Assembly (NCBI GenBank): GCA_039820585.1
Contig: JBCBPV010000012.1
Location: 1-64,000 of the forward strand
Length of the DNA: 64,000 bases
Reading direction: 5' to 3'
Source: JBCBGF01 sp039820585
Lineage (GTDB): Bacteria > Pseudomonadota > Alphaproteobacteria > Rhodobacterales > Rhodobacteraceae
The notes beneath the pieces are model-generated. The model ran no database searches. It had not been told where the DNA came from and saw nothing but the letters and a program-made list of their open reading frames with translations. Each line of letters opens with the position of its first letter. The first letter of the stretch is position 1. Position numbers and translations under genes: made by a program. Positions 34,019-42,102 of this stretch are shown here, piece by piece.

Positions 34019-34963
34019 TTAGCCTATGCGCGTCAGATTGGCGGCCTCATACCCCTTCAGGATCGGCCGCGCTGCGGGCCAGGCCGTGCCCTCCAGATCC
34101 GCCAGTTCGGGGAAAATCGCCACAATCTCGGCTTGCGCATCGGCGCCGTCGGGCATGGTTTGCGCGCCGGGCAGATAGCTTTCCGTCGCGATCCCTTCGG
34201 CAAAGATGATCTCGTGCCGGTCAAACAACAGATGGATATACGTCACCTCCCGCCGCGCGACCTGCACGATCGTGTCGCCGTTGATAAGGTGCTTGGCCGC
34301 CGCCAGAACCTCGGACGTGCCGGTAGTCACCTCTGCCCGCCAGCCTGACAGAAGCAGGCGGTGCTGTGGAGACACCTCAAGTGCGCGCGCGTTCCCCAGC
34401 GCCCCCGCCATAATCCGCACCGGCGCCAGATCGCCCAACCCCGCTACACTGCGCTGCCCCACCCAACGGATCGGCTGCAACCCGTGGTCGGCGGTCCGCA
34501 CCAGATCGCCGGGGCGCAACGTATCAACCGCGCGCGGCCCGGCGGCGGTGGTGATCAGCGTGCCGGGCGTGAAACAGGGCGGGCCGAAGGAGGGGACGGT
34601 TATGGCGCCTTGCGTTGTCACAAAGGTCGAGGATACGAAAGTGCCGGGATCCAGCTTGCCGCCATCGGTGGGCGAAAAGATCTGAACCCCATTGGCCAAA
34701 TACAGCGTTACACCCGTGACGGTCAGCTGACCCGAGCCATCCGACAGGTTTACCGTCACGGTGTCACCGTCATAGACCTGGGTGATGTCGATGACTGCGG
34801 GGTTGCCGTTCAGCCCGCTGATCGAGTCCGCACCGTTTTGCGAGACGAAGTTGTTGTCGTTCTGATCGGTGACGGTCAGGAATTGCGGCGTCAGCAACGT
34901 GCCCGCGGGCGGGGGCGAAAATGGGTCGAGGATCCAGAACTCGTCCTGGAAGGATGTGGGCAT
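34019..34963 (-). CDS. Hint (Hedgehog/intein)-domain protein
   Basis: 314 residues. An Asn/Asp-rich N-terminal part (about 1-125; DQNDNNFVSQNGADSISG) has repeats suggestive of an exported beta-rich domain. From Cys130, CFTPGTLITTAAGPRAVDTLRPGDLV is the first block of a Hint domain with the nucleophilic cysteine; HRLLLSGW supplies the block-B-like His, and HEIIFAEGIATESYLPG ends the module. This matches the Hint_2 proteins common in Rhodobacteraceae, whose role is unknown (self-cleavage or autoprocessing is proposed). The ATG at 34963 was chosen; the frame extends to 35038 without support. Confidence 0.82.
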   Translation of the reverse strand: MPTSFQDEFWILDPFSPPPAGTLLTPQFLTVTDQNDNNFVSQNGADSISGLNGNPAVIDITQVYDGDTVTVNLSDGSGQLTVTGVTLYLANGVQIFSPTDGGKLDPGTFVSSTFVTTQGAITVPSFGPPCFTPGTLITTAAGPRAVDTLRPGDLVRTADHGLQPIRWVGQRSVAGLGDLAPVRIMAGALGNARALEVSPQHRLLLSGWRAEVTTGTSEVLAAAKHLINGDTIVQVARREVTYIHLLFDRHEIIFAEGIATESYLPGAQTMPDGADAQAEIVAIFPELADLEGTAWPAARPILKGYEAANLTRIG

Positions 34964-35140
34964 TGGGGGCCTGCCTGCCACTGCTCGGATGCGTTTGCCG
35001 CACCATTCATTACGTGAATGATAGCCAAACCGCCCCACAGGTCAAAGGCCGGAGTTTTCAGCGGCTTGGAGGGAGTCTATCGTGCAACACTTGCAATTTC
35101 ATCCAGAAGACGACGCCGGACTTTCACCTGGCCTATATTC

Positions 35141-35587
35141 CTAAATTTCTTTCTTGAAACCCACATGGGAATTTACAAACCCCTGCGCCGTGTAAAACGC
35201 ATGAGAGCCCGTGCGCGCCGCGTTCATCGTCAGCTGCACGAGACCACAGCCCGCCGCCTTGGCGCGCGCCTCGGCATCGGCGATCAGCATCCGGCCTATC
35301 CCCTGGCCGCGCAGATCGCTGGCCACACGCACGGATTCCAACTGCGCCCGCAATGTCGCTTGCAGTGCCAGGCCGTTGAGAAACGTCAGCTGGTAAACCG
35401 CAACGATCCTTGGCCCTTGCACCCCGACGATGATGTAATTTCCGGGCTCGTTCGCCATCCGATCAAAGGCCTCGAAGTAGATCTGTGGATCGGTCCCTTC
35501 CCGCCCCGCGCCCAGCACATCATCTGCAATCAGGTCCATGATCGCCGGAACCTCGTCCCGCCGCGCCTCGCGGAAGGTGACGGTCAT
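35141..35587 (-). CDS. GNAT-family N-acetyltransferase
   Basis: 148-residue acyl-CoA N-acyltransferase. It begins TVTFREARRDEVPAIMDLI. The acetyl-CoA pyrophosphate loop is VASDLRGQGIGRMLIADAEARA (RGQGIG), and the C-terminal ARTGSHAFYTAQGFVNSHVGF is the conserved Y-x-x-x-G-F segment. Substrate unknown. Its ATG overlaps the trpF stop (ATGA), so it is translated as part of the trpF transcript; the much longer frame up to 35776 is antisense-free but internal to trpF and not used. Confidence 0.9.
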   Translation of the reverse strand: MTVTFREARRDEVPAIMDLIADDVLGAGREGTDPQIYFEAFDRMANEPGNYIIVGVQGPRIVAVYQLTFLNGLALQATLRAQLESVRVASDLRGQGIGRMLIADAEARAKAAGCGLVQLTMNAARTGSHAFYTAQGFVNSHVGFKKEI

Positions 35588-36225
35588 GCCTGTGCCGCGG
35601 CGACGAAGCGCGCGATGAGGCCTGCATCCTTGACCCCCGACGCGCTTTCCACACCCGAGGACACATCGACCTGCCGCGCCCCGGTCAAGCGCACCGCCTC
35701 GCCGACATTGTCCGCGGTCAGACCGCCTGCCAGCATCCAGGGCACCGGCCAGCGGCGATTGGCGATGAGCCGCCAATCAAAGGCCAGCCCATTGCCGCCG
35801 GGCAGGTCCGCGCCCTTGGGCGGTTTGGCATCGACGAGGAGCTGATCGGCAACGCGGGCATAGGTGTCAAGCGCCGCCAGATCACCGGCCTCGGCCACGC
35901 CAACCGCCTTCATCACCGGCAGGCCATAACGCGCCCGTACCTCTGCCACACGCTGGGGCGTTTCGCGCCCATGTAGCTGCAACATATCAAGGGGCACGGT
36001 GTCCGTCAGCGCATCCAGCGCGGCGTCATCGGCATCGACCACAAGCGCCACCTTCGCCACGCCGGGCGGAGCCGTAAGGGCCAAGGCGCGCGCATCCGCG
36101 TTGGAGACGTTGCGCGGCGATTTCTCGAAGAAAACCAGACCGATATAGGACGCGCCTGAGGTCGCGGCCGCAGCAATATCTGCGGGCTTTGACAGCCCGC
36201 AAATCTTTACCCGAATGTCCGACAT
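35584..36225 (-). CDS. trpF: Phosphoribosylanthranilate isomerase
   Basis: Third step of tryptophan synthesis from anthranilate (Amadori rearrangement of PRA to CdRP). 213-residue TIM barrel: VKICGLSKPADI (catalytic Cys), the YIGLVFFEKSPRNVS phosphate-binding segment, LQLHGRETPQRVAEV, a DAKPP element and the AGGLTADNVGEAVRLTGARQVDVSSGVESASGVKD end with the catalytic Asp. It lies between lapA and the coupled GNAT gene; trpB/trpA are not next to it in the window. Confidence 0.96.
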   Translation of the reverse strand: MSDIRVKICGLSKPADIAAAATSGASYIGLVFFEKSPRNVSNADARALALTAPPGVAKVALVVDADDAALDALTDTVPLDMLQLHGRETPQRVAEVRARYGLPVMKAVGVAEAGDLAALDTYARVADQLLVDAKPPKGADLPGGNGLAFDWRLIANRRWPVPWMLAGGLTADNVGEAVRLTGARQVDVSSGVESASGVKDAGLIARFVAAAQA

Positions 36226-36246
36226 CGCCCGGCTCTGTGCGCGGCC

Positions 36247-36588
36247 CTAGTCAAGGAGGGCGAGCACATCTTCCCCACCCTTCTTCGGCGGGCCCTTCAG
36301 CTCGGTCATTTCGCGTTCCAATTGCTCACGCGCGCGGCGCTGAGCGCTGGCCTCGGCGCGGTGTTTGTGCTCGCGCAGCCACTCCCAGACGAAGCCCAAC
36401 AGGATGCCGACAACGATGCTCACAAAGATGATTACGAACATCGGCAGGGTGATGGAATAATTGATGCCCGCGAAGTCGGCCAGTTCCGACGGCAGGGCCG
36501 TCACGGTCGCATCGTTGCGATTGGCCAGGGCAACAACCAACAGGGCGATCCCGATGATCGCAAGGAACACATAACGAATATATCTCAT
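36247..36588 (-). CDS. lapA: LapA-domain (DUF1049) inner-membrane protein
   Basis: 113 residues with two hydrophobic helices (YVFLAIIGIALLVVALANRN and the segment LPMFVIIFVSIVVGILLGFVWEWLREH), followed by a basic coiled-coil-like tail (RAEASAQRRAREQLEREM). This is the LapA/YciS layout, a family that in enterobacteria helps control lipopolysaccharide assembly. It sits 12 bp downstream of ihfB on the same strand, the usual alphaproteobacterial neighbourhood ihfB-lapA-trpF. Confidence 0.88.
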   Translation of the reverse strand: MRYIRYVFLAIIGIALLVVALANRNDATVTALPSELADFAGINYSITLPMFVIIFVSIVVGILLGFVWEWLREHKHRAEASAQRRAREQLEREMTELKGPPKKGGEDVLALLD

Positions 36589-36600
36589 AACTCTCGCAGC

Positions 36601-36882
36601 CTACGTGTCGTTCAACCGGTCCCGCAGCAGTTTGCCGGTCTTGAAGAACGGTACGTGCTTTTCGTCAACTTGTACACTTTCACCTGTCCGCGGATTTCGA
36701 CCGATCCGGCCATCGCGCTTTTTCACAGAAAAAGCCCCGAAGCCGCGCAGTTCCACACGGTCGCCCGAGGCCATCGCTTCGATGATTTCCTCGAAGATCG
36801 TGTTCACGATCCGCTCTACGTCGCGTTGATACAGGTGAGGATTCTCATCCGCGATCTTCTGGATCAACTCGGACCGGATCAT
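36601..36882 (-). CDS. ihfB: Integration host factor subunit beta
   Basis: DNA-bending nucleoid protein; works as heterodimer with IhfA. 93 residues with MIRSELIQKIADENPHL, the DNA-contacting beta arms VELRGFGAFSVKKRDGRIGRNPRTGE and the end FKTGKLLRDRLND. I chose ATG 36882, which has GGGAGG with a 5-nt gap; the GTG six bases earlier would overlap that site. Normally it follows rpsA directly; here a plus-strand PIMT-like gene lies between them. Confidence 0.96.
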   Translation of the reverse strand: MIRSELIQKIADENPHLYQRDVERIVNTIFEEIIEAMASGDRVELRGFGAFSVKKRDGRIGRNPRTGESVQVDEKHVPFFKTGKLLRDRLNDT

Positions 36883-37158
36883 AGACACCTCCCTTTGGCT
36901 TTTGGTGCGCAGAGGACAGCCTGCCGCACCCGCCGACTATAGGGGCTTCCGCCGGGGTTGGGAACAAGCGCAACCGTTATCTGTCCGTTAAATTCGGGCC
37001 TAAACGGCTGATTTTGGGTGGATTTACGCCGTGCATCGCGGGGGTTGGCGCTTGTCCACAGGCGGCCCGCGATGCTGCAACGCGGCTTGGCGGGGTCTGA
37101 TTCGGCGCACGCGCCGCCCAAGCGCGCGGTTCCGCGTGCCGCCCAATCACGCTAAGCT

Positions 37159-38013
37159 ATGGCGGCATTCCCCACCGAAGGCACCCCGATGAATGGCGAG
37201 AGCTTTGCAGATCAGTTGCGCATCCTGGCCGCGTTGGAGGAAGGCCCTGCCACCGATCGCGTGCTGGACGCGTTCCGCACCGTCCCACGCGAAACCTTCG
37301 CGGGCCCCGGCCCGTGGAAATACCGCTCGCCCCATGAAGGGTTCACACTGCCCGTGCGCGCAACGCCTGATGCCGATCCCAAATGGCTCTATCACGCTGT
37401 CCTGATCGTGCTGGATGAGGCAAAGGGCATCAACATCGGCGATCCGGGCTTTTGGACGCGCCATTTCACCCGCGCCGACATCCAACCAGGCACCCGCATC
37501 CTGCAAGTGGGGGCAGGTGTCGGCTATTACACCGCGATCCTGTGCCACCTCGCAGGGCCCAAAGGCGCGGTTGTCGCCTATGAGGTTGAGCCGGACCTGG
37601 CCGCGCGCGCGAAGGCCAATCTGGAAGGTCGCCAGAATGTCGAGATCCGCCCGGGCAACGCAGCGACGGACCTTGCGGGCGACGAACAGTTCGACCTGAT
37701 CGTCGCCTTTGCGGGCGTCACCCATGTACCCGATCTCTGGTCCGCGCACATGGCGCCGGGTGCGCGCCTTCTGGTGCCGCTGACCGGCGCGAACTGGTGG
37801 GGCGCCATGATCCTTGCCCAGCGCTGCGAAGGTGGGTTTGAGGCCACCACCCTGGGGCCGAGCGGTGTCTATCCGTGCACCGGGGCGCGCGATGACCGGC
37901 TTGCCGCGCGTATCACCGAGCTTTTCAGCGACGCCTCACGCCTGGTAGGTTGGCGGCTGCGCCTTTTGGGCGACGAAGGCCAGGTGCGGATCGAGGCGGG
38001 GAACGCGGCGTAG
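37159..38013 (+). CDS. Protein-L-isoaspartate O-methyltransferase-like protein
   Basis: 284 residues (255 residues beyond ATG 37189 if that later start is used). RVLDAFRTVPRETFAGPGPWKYRS corresponds to the PIMT N-terminal region, and motif I reads ILQVGAGVGYYTAILCHLAG; VVAYEVEPDLAARAKANL and LIVAFAGVTHVPD follow. PIMT repairs isoaspartyl residues; however the classical SG-Y/T acceptor-site motif is altered, so a different methyl acceptor is possible. It is on the plus strand, inserted between rpsA and ihfB, and converges on rpsA. Confidence 0.75.
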   Translation: MAAFPTEGTPMNGESFADQLRILAALEEGPATDRVLDAFRTVPRETFAGPGPWKYRSPHEGFTLPVRATPDADPKWLYHAVLIVLDEAKGINIGDPGFWTRHFTRADIQPGTRILQVGAGVGYYTAILCHLAGPKGAVVAYEVEPDLAARAKANLEGRQNVEIRPGNAATDLAGDEQFDLIVAFAGVTHVPDLWSAHMAPGARLLVPLTGANWWGAMILAQRCEGGFEATTLGPSGVYPCTGARDDRLAARITELFSDASRLVGWRLRLLGDEGQVRIEAGNAA

Positions 38014-38030
38014 GGGCCAACACGCTGCCA

Positions 38031-38066
38031 AAACGAAAAAGGCCCGGCAGTTATCCTGCCGGGCCT
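38031..38066 (-). terminator. rpsA rho-independent terminator
   Basis: GGCCCGGCAG (38041-38050) pairs with CTGCCGGGCC (38056-38065); on the minus strand the stem is followed by TTTTTCGTTTT. It lies 25 bp after the rpsA stop. Confidence 0.9.
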
Positions 38067-38090
38067 CAAACGCGCTACAGCGCCATTCGC

Positions 38091-39770
38091 TTAGTCGTCG
38101 TCCTGCTTCAGTGCGGCACCCAGGATATCCCCCAGCGACGCGCCTGAGTCGGACGAGCCATACTGCTGCACGGCTTCCTTCTCTTCAGCGATCTCGCGCG
38201 CCTTGATCGACAGGCCAAGGCGGCGGGTCTTCTGGTCGACATTCGTCACACGCACGTCCACCTTGTCGCCCACGCCAAACCGCTCGGGCCGCTGTTCGGC
38301 ACGGTCGCGTGACAGATCCGAGCGGCGGATAAAGGACTTGGCGCCCTCGTATTCCACTTCGATCCCGCCATCTTCGATCGCGGTGACTTCCACCGTGATG
38401 ATCGAGCCGCGCTTCACGCCCTCGGTCGCGCCAGTGAAGCTGTCGTCCAGCGCCTTGACGGAAAGCGAAATCCGCTCTTTCTCGACATCGACCTCGGTGA
38501 CCACGGCGTTGACCATGTCACCCTTGCGATAGTTGCCAATCGCCTCTTCCCCGCGCTGATCCCAGCTGAGGTCGGAGAGGTGCACCATGCCGTCGATGTC
38601 GTTGTCGAGACCGATGAACAGACCGAACTCGGTGATGTTCTTGACCTCGCCTTCGACCGGCGTGCCCTCGGGGTGGCTTTCGGCGAAAACCTCCCACGGG
38701 TTGCGCATGGTCTGTTTCAGGCCCAGCGACACGCGGCGCTTGGTGGTGTCGATCTCCAGCACCATCACGTCGACTTCCTGAGACGTCGACACGATCTTGC
38801 CCGGATGGACATTCTTCTTGGTCCAGCTCATTTCCGAGACATGGACGAGACCTTCGACACCAGCCTCCAGCTCAACAAACGCGCCGTAGTCGGTGATGTT
38901 CGTCACGCGGCCTTTATGGACCGAACCAAGGCCAAACTTCGCCTCGACCGCATCCCACGGGTCGTCCTGAAGCTGCTTCATGCCCAGGCTGATACGGTGG
39001 GTTTCCTTGTTGATCTTGATGACCTGCACCTTGACGGTTTCGCCGATCGCCAGGATTTCCGACGGGTGGTTCACACGGCGCCAGGCCATGTCGGTCACGT
39101 GAAGCAGGCCGTCCACACCGCCCAGGTCCACGAAGGCCCCGTATTCGGTGATGTTCTTGACGACACCATCGACGGCCTGACCCTCGGTCAGGTTGCCGAT
39201 CACTTCGGCGCGCTGTTCGGCACGGCTTTCTTCCAGGATGGCACGGCGCGAGACAACGATGTTGCCGCGACGACGGTCCATTTTCAGGATCTGGAAGGGC
39301 TGCTTGAGGCCCATCAAAGGCCCAGCATCGCGCACCGGGCGCACATCGACCTGTGAGCCGGGCAGGAAAGCAACCGCGCCGCCCAGATCCACAGTAAAGC
39401 CACCCTTGACCCGCCCGAAGATCGCGCCTTCGACGCGGTTCTCGTCGGCATAGGCCTTTTCCAGACGGTCCCAGGCTTCCTCGCGCCGCGCTTTGTCACG
39501 GCTGATCGAGGCTTCCCCGCGGGAGTTTTCGACCCGGTCGAGATAAACCTCAACCTCATCGCCAACGGCGATTTCAGGGGCTTCTCCGGGGCTTGCGAAT
39601 TCTTTCAGTTCGACGCGGCCTTCCATCTTGTAGCCGACATCGATGATGGCTTGTCCCGCCTCAATGGCGATAACCCGGCCTTTGACAACAGAGCCCTCGT
39701 CGGGCGTGTCAATCTCGAAGCTTTCGTTCAGGAGGGCTTCGAATTCCTCCATAGATGCATTAGCGCTCAT
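38091..39770 (-). CDS. rpsA: 30S ribosomal protein S1
   Basis: 559 residues with six S1 RNA-binding repeats; for example GSVVKGRVIAIEAGQAIIDVG, GQAVDGVVKNITEYGAFVDLGGVDGLLHVTDM, and GSVHKGRVTNITDYGAFVELEAGVEGLVHVSEMSW. The protein helps mRNA binding on the small subunit. The acidic C-terminus ILGAALKQDDD is typical of alphaproteobacterial S1. Gene neighbours cmk and ihfB are normally adjacent; here they are separated by inserted genes on both sides. A strong terminator follows. Confidence 0.98.
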   Translation of the reverse strand: MSANASMEEFEALLNESFEIDTPDEGSVVKGRVIAIEAGQAIIDVGYKMEGRVELKEFASPGEAPEIAVGDEVEVYLDRVENSRGEASISRDKARREEAWDRLEKAYADENRVEGAIFGRVKGGFTVDLGGAVAFLPGSQVDVRPVRDAGPLMGLKQPFQILKMDRRRGNIVVSRRAILEESRAEQRAEVIGNLTEGQAVDGVVKNITEYGAFVDLGGVDGLLHVTDMAWRRVNHPSEILAIGETVKVQVIKINKETHRISLGMKQLQDDPWDAVEAKFGLGSVHKGRVTNITDYGAFVELEAGVEGLVHVSEMSWTKKNVHPGKIVSTSQEVDVMVLEIDTTKRRVSLGLKQTMRNPWEVFAESHPEGTPVEGEVKNITEFGLFIGLDNDIDGMVHLSDLSWDQRGEEAIGNYRKGDMVNAVVTEVDVEKERISLSVKALDDSFTGATEGVKRGSIITVEVTAIEDGGIEVEYEGAKSFIRRSDLSRDRAEQRPERFGVGDKVDVRVTNVDQKTRRLGLSIKAREIAEEKEAVQQYGSSDSGASLGDILGAALKQDDD

Positions 39771-40079
39771 GCGTGTGTCATATCCTTAACGTTGCTATAC
39801 TGGCCGGACGGTTGTCTCCGCCGGTCTTTGGGTTGGTCTTGGTTGGTCACATCCCGGTTTGAAAACAAAGAAGGGCCGGTAGCAACCGACCCTGCCCGCT
39901 TCAGCGTCCGCAGCCGTGACCGCTGCTTCGACGGGCGCTCTATAGGCGGAATGGGGTTGTGTGGCAAGGGGTGTGGCGGGATTGGCGCGGCAGTATCGCG
40001 CCCATGGAATCCACACTAAGCTGCACGAAACAGGGTAGTGAAACGCAAATGCGGCGGTAAACGCGGGGAAAAACGAACG

Positions 40080-40907
40080 ATGGCAAAGATGCAGGATGAT
40101 ATCGGCCAAGTCGCTTGGACTACCGACGCGTTGCGCGCAGCATATCCCGAGTTTCAGGCGGTCTACAAAGATCGGCCGTTGGCCAGCAACGACGGGGGTA
40201 TGAAAGCACCGCATGCTTTTTTGACCTGGTTCATAATGAAGACCTGTCAGCCTTCATTGATCGTTGAAAGTGGTGTCTGGCGTGGGCAAGGCACTTGGCT
40301 GATTGAGCAGGCGTGCCCAGAAGCCGAGCTTGTGTGCCTCGACATCGACTTTTCACCCTTGGTCTACAAAGCATCCAACGCGGAATATATCCAAAGCGAT
40401 TTTGACACAGTCGATTTCTCCGATCGGGATCTCAGCGCAGCGATATGCTTTTTCGACGACCATCAAAATGCGCTTACCAGATTGCAACAGATGCTTTGGA
40501 AAGGATTTCGGACCGCCATTTTCGAAGACAACTATCCGACCGGCAAGGGGGACTGCTACTCGCTGAAACAGGCGTTTGCAGGGGTCGGCCAAGCTCCGCC
40601 GACAGAGCAAACAGCGTCCCGCCCGTCTCTCTTGAAGCGCCTGAAGGGGACCAACCTCGTCGAAGCGCAAGCGGCGCACGTTCCGCCAAACCTGGCCCAT
40701 CGCCACACGCTCATGTCCCGCATCAAGACCTATTACGAAGGCCCACCTCTGTTGCGGCTTGAATCCACACGCTGGGGGGACCCGTGGGACGATCGCACCT
40801 ATCCAACCAAGCCTGCGCTTTTCACTGAGGATGAAGCTGACGAGCAAACAAAGGCCGAAGCGGCGTTTTTCACGTGGCTTTGCTTCGTCGAGATCGACGG
40901 TGTTTAG
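40080..40907 (+). CDS. Uncharacterised protein with SAM-methyltransferase-like Rossmann core
   Basis: 275 residues. LIVESGVWRGQGTWLIEQACPEAELVCLDIDF is a Rossmann strand-loop-helix with an acidic residue at the second strand, as in class I methyltransferases and cephalosporin-hydroxylase-like proteins; FFDDHQNALTRLQ is like the motif-II/III region. The long C-terminal part (KTYYEGPPLLRLES, TKPALFTEDEADE) is not recognised. The ATG at 40080 is preceded by GGGGAAAAA. It is a plus-strand gene between rpsA and the VOC/ArsR pair, with AT content above that of the neighbours. Function unknown. Confidence 0.7.
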   Translation: MAKMQDDIGQVAWTTDALRAAYPEFQAVYKDRPLASNDGGMKAPHAFLTWFIMKTCQPSLIVESGVWRGQGTWLIEQACPEAELVCLDIDFSPLVYKASNAEYIQSDFDTVDFSDRDLSAAICFFDDHQNALTRLQQMLWKGFRTAIFEDNYPTGKGDCYSLKQAFAGVGQAPPTEQTASRPSLLKRLKGTNLVEAQAAHVPPNLAHRHTLMSRIKTYYEGPPLLRLESTRWGDPWDDRTYPTKPALFTEDEADEQTKAEAAFFTWLCFVEIDGV

Positions 40908-41103
40908 GCGCATCGTCTGAAAAGTCGAGCGAACACACCCATGCAGATCATGTGTCTGAACGCCCCGGAACCGGGGGCCGCGTCAGGACGACACCAAACC
41001 GGGGAAGTCCAGATGACATGCCGGTCCGCGACCCCGAAGTGACGGACCAATGCCCGCTGGTGCTGACCCTCTAGCGCCCTTCACCCAGCATTTCCGCCTC
41101 CAG

Positions 41104-41349
41104 CTACGCGATCACCTCTGCAAGCCGTCCCACATCCGCCCGGTACATCCAGAACTTGCCCTGCTTCTCCACCACCGCCAGCCCGGTCTTGCGCAGCACC
41201 TTCAAGTGCTCGGACACCGACGCATGCGCCATCCCCGCCCCTGCTGCCAGATCGCCCGCCGCCATCGCACGGTCGCGGCACATCCCAAGAAGGCGTCGCC
41301 GTTCCCTATGTGCGAGCGCGCGCAGCACCTCGTCGCTGAGATCGGCCAT
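41104..41349 (-). CDS. ArsR-family winged-helix regulator, possibly truncated by a nonsense codon
   Basis: 81-residue HTH repressor: LSDEVLRALAHRERRRLLGMCR, recognition helix AGMAHASVSEHLKVLRKTGL, wing VVEKQGKFWMYRADVGRL. No metal-binding Cys box is visible. The frame ends EVIA-TAG, yet translation past the TAG gives LEAEMLGEGR and a second TAG at 41071-41073, which looks like the natural end of an ArsR protein. Start ATG shares one base with the VOC stop. It probably represses the VOC-arsR unit by binding the palindrome at 41709-41730. Confidence 0.85.
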   Translation of the reverse strand: MADLSDEVLRALAHRERRRLLGMCRDRAMAAGDLAAGAGMAHASVSEHLKVLRKTGLAVVEKQGKFWMYRADVGRLAEVIA

Positions 41350-41693
41350 CAGATCTCGATCAATGTCACCGTGTTGCCGTCGGGATCGCCGATCTGAGCC
41401 TTCTTGACCCAGCCATTGTCGGTCGCAGGCATCACGACCGTCCCGCCCGCAGCGATGACGCGCGACAGCATCTTTTCCAGATCAGTCACCGCAATGCCGA
41501 GTGTCAGCCCAGGGGCCTCTGCCTCCATCACTGCGCCATTGGGCCCGCCGTCTGGCGTGGTGACCAGCGCATAGCCTGGGCCCTTGAGGTCCACCGTCCA
41601 GCCAAACAGATCGGCATAAAACGCCCCGGTTTTCGCCGCGTCTGCACCGGCGATGTCGAAATGCGCCAGCGCGCCGTGGGTGAAATCGGTCAT
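41349..41693 (-). CDS. VOC-family (glyoxalase/bleomycin-resistance-like) protein
   Basis: 114 residues. HFDIAGADAAKTGAFYADLFGWTVD is the usual beta-alpha-beta entrance of a VOC domain; LGIAVTDLEKMLSRVIAAGGTVV and the terminal AQIGDPDGNTVTLIEI give the second half with a possible metal-ligand Glu. It could be a glyoxalase-like enzyme or a ligand-binding protein. ATG 41693 has GAGGAG upstream; the frame from 41711 is not used. Directly followed by arsR (TGATG overlap) and preceded by the operator palindrome. Confidence 0.88.
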   Translation of the reverse strand: MTDFTHGALAHFDIAGADAAKTGAFYADLFGWTVDLKGPGYALVTTPDGGPNGAVMEAEAPGLTLGIAVTDLEKMLSRVIAAGGTVVMPATDNGWVKKAQIGDPDGNTVTLIEI

Positions 41694-41708
41694 AAGATGG
41701 CTCCTCAA

Positions 41709-41730
41709 CATTTAGGAATTATCCTAAATG
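41709..41730. promoter_or_regulatory. Perfect operator palindrome in front of the VOC-arsR pair
   Basis: CATTTAGG-aattat-CCTAAATG: 8-bp perfect arms and a 6-nt AT-rich spacer, 16 bp upstream of the VOC start codon. Typical size and position for an ArsR-dimer operator; autoregulation is inferred. Confidence 0.75.
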
Positions 41731-42102
41731 ATGAGCATGCGCTCTGCCCTCACGTCAAGACCACAGGCAACGCGCGGTCCACTTACACCGCTTTCGTTCC
41801 CACGGCATACACCTCGTCCCCGGATCCAGATGCACACGGTCGAACGCCCCAACAGGGGCCAGTCGATACCGGCCAGGTTGGGGGCCAGCGCTTCAGTGCC
41901 CCCGATACGACGACAGACCACCGCACCGGCGGCGCCGCCACTTTGCCCGCACATGACGCGTTAAAGGGGGCCCCTCACCCCAACCTTCTTCCCCGTGGGG
42001 AGAGGGAACGCTTCGCGTCCCAAAAGGCCAAACTCTTCCGCCCTTGCCAGATCGCCAGGTTCGCCGCATCCTCTGACCGCCAATAATCCAAGGGAGGTCA
42101 GG
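41731..42102. other. 372-bp gap without a convincing gene
   Basis: An antisense 76-codon frame is present but lacks a ribosome-binding site and family features. The only structured sequence is a degenerate CCCTCACCCCAACC-type palindrome at 41967-42008. The DUF2189 gene start with GGGAGGT lies at the right end. Confidence 0.6.
41967..42008. repeat. CCCTAACCCTCTCCC-type palindromic element (copy E, degenerate)
   Basis: CCCCTCACCCCAACCTTCTTCCCC is followed by GTGGGGAGAGGG. It matches the family but the second arm is shortened. Confidence 0.55.

Noticed and set aside
41724..41954. 76-codon minus-strand frame in the gap before the DUF2189 gene
   Set aside because: It would cover the operator palindrome, has no Shine-Dalgarno and no recognisable sequence features.
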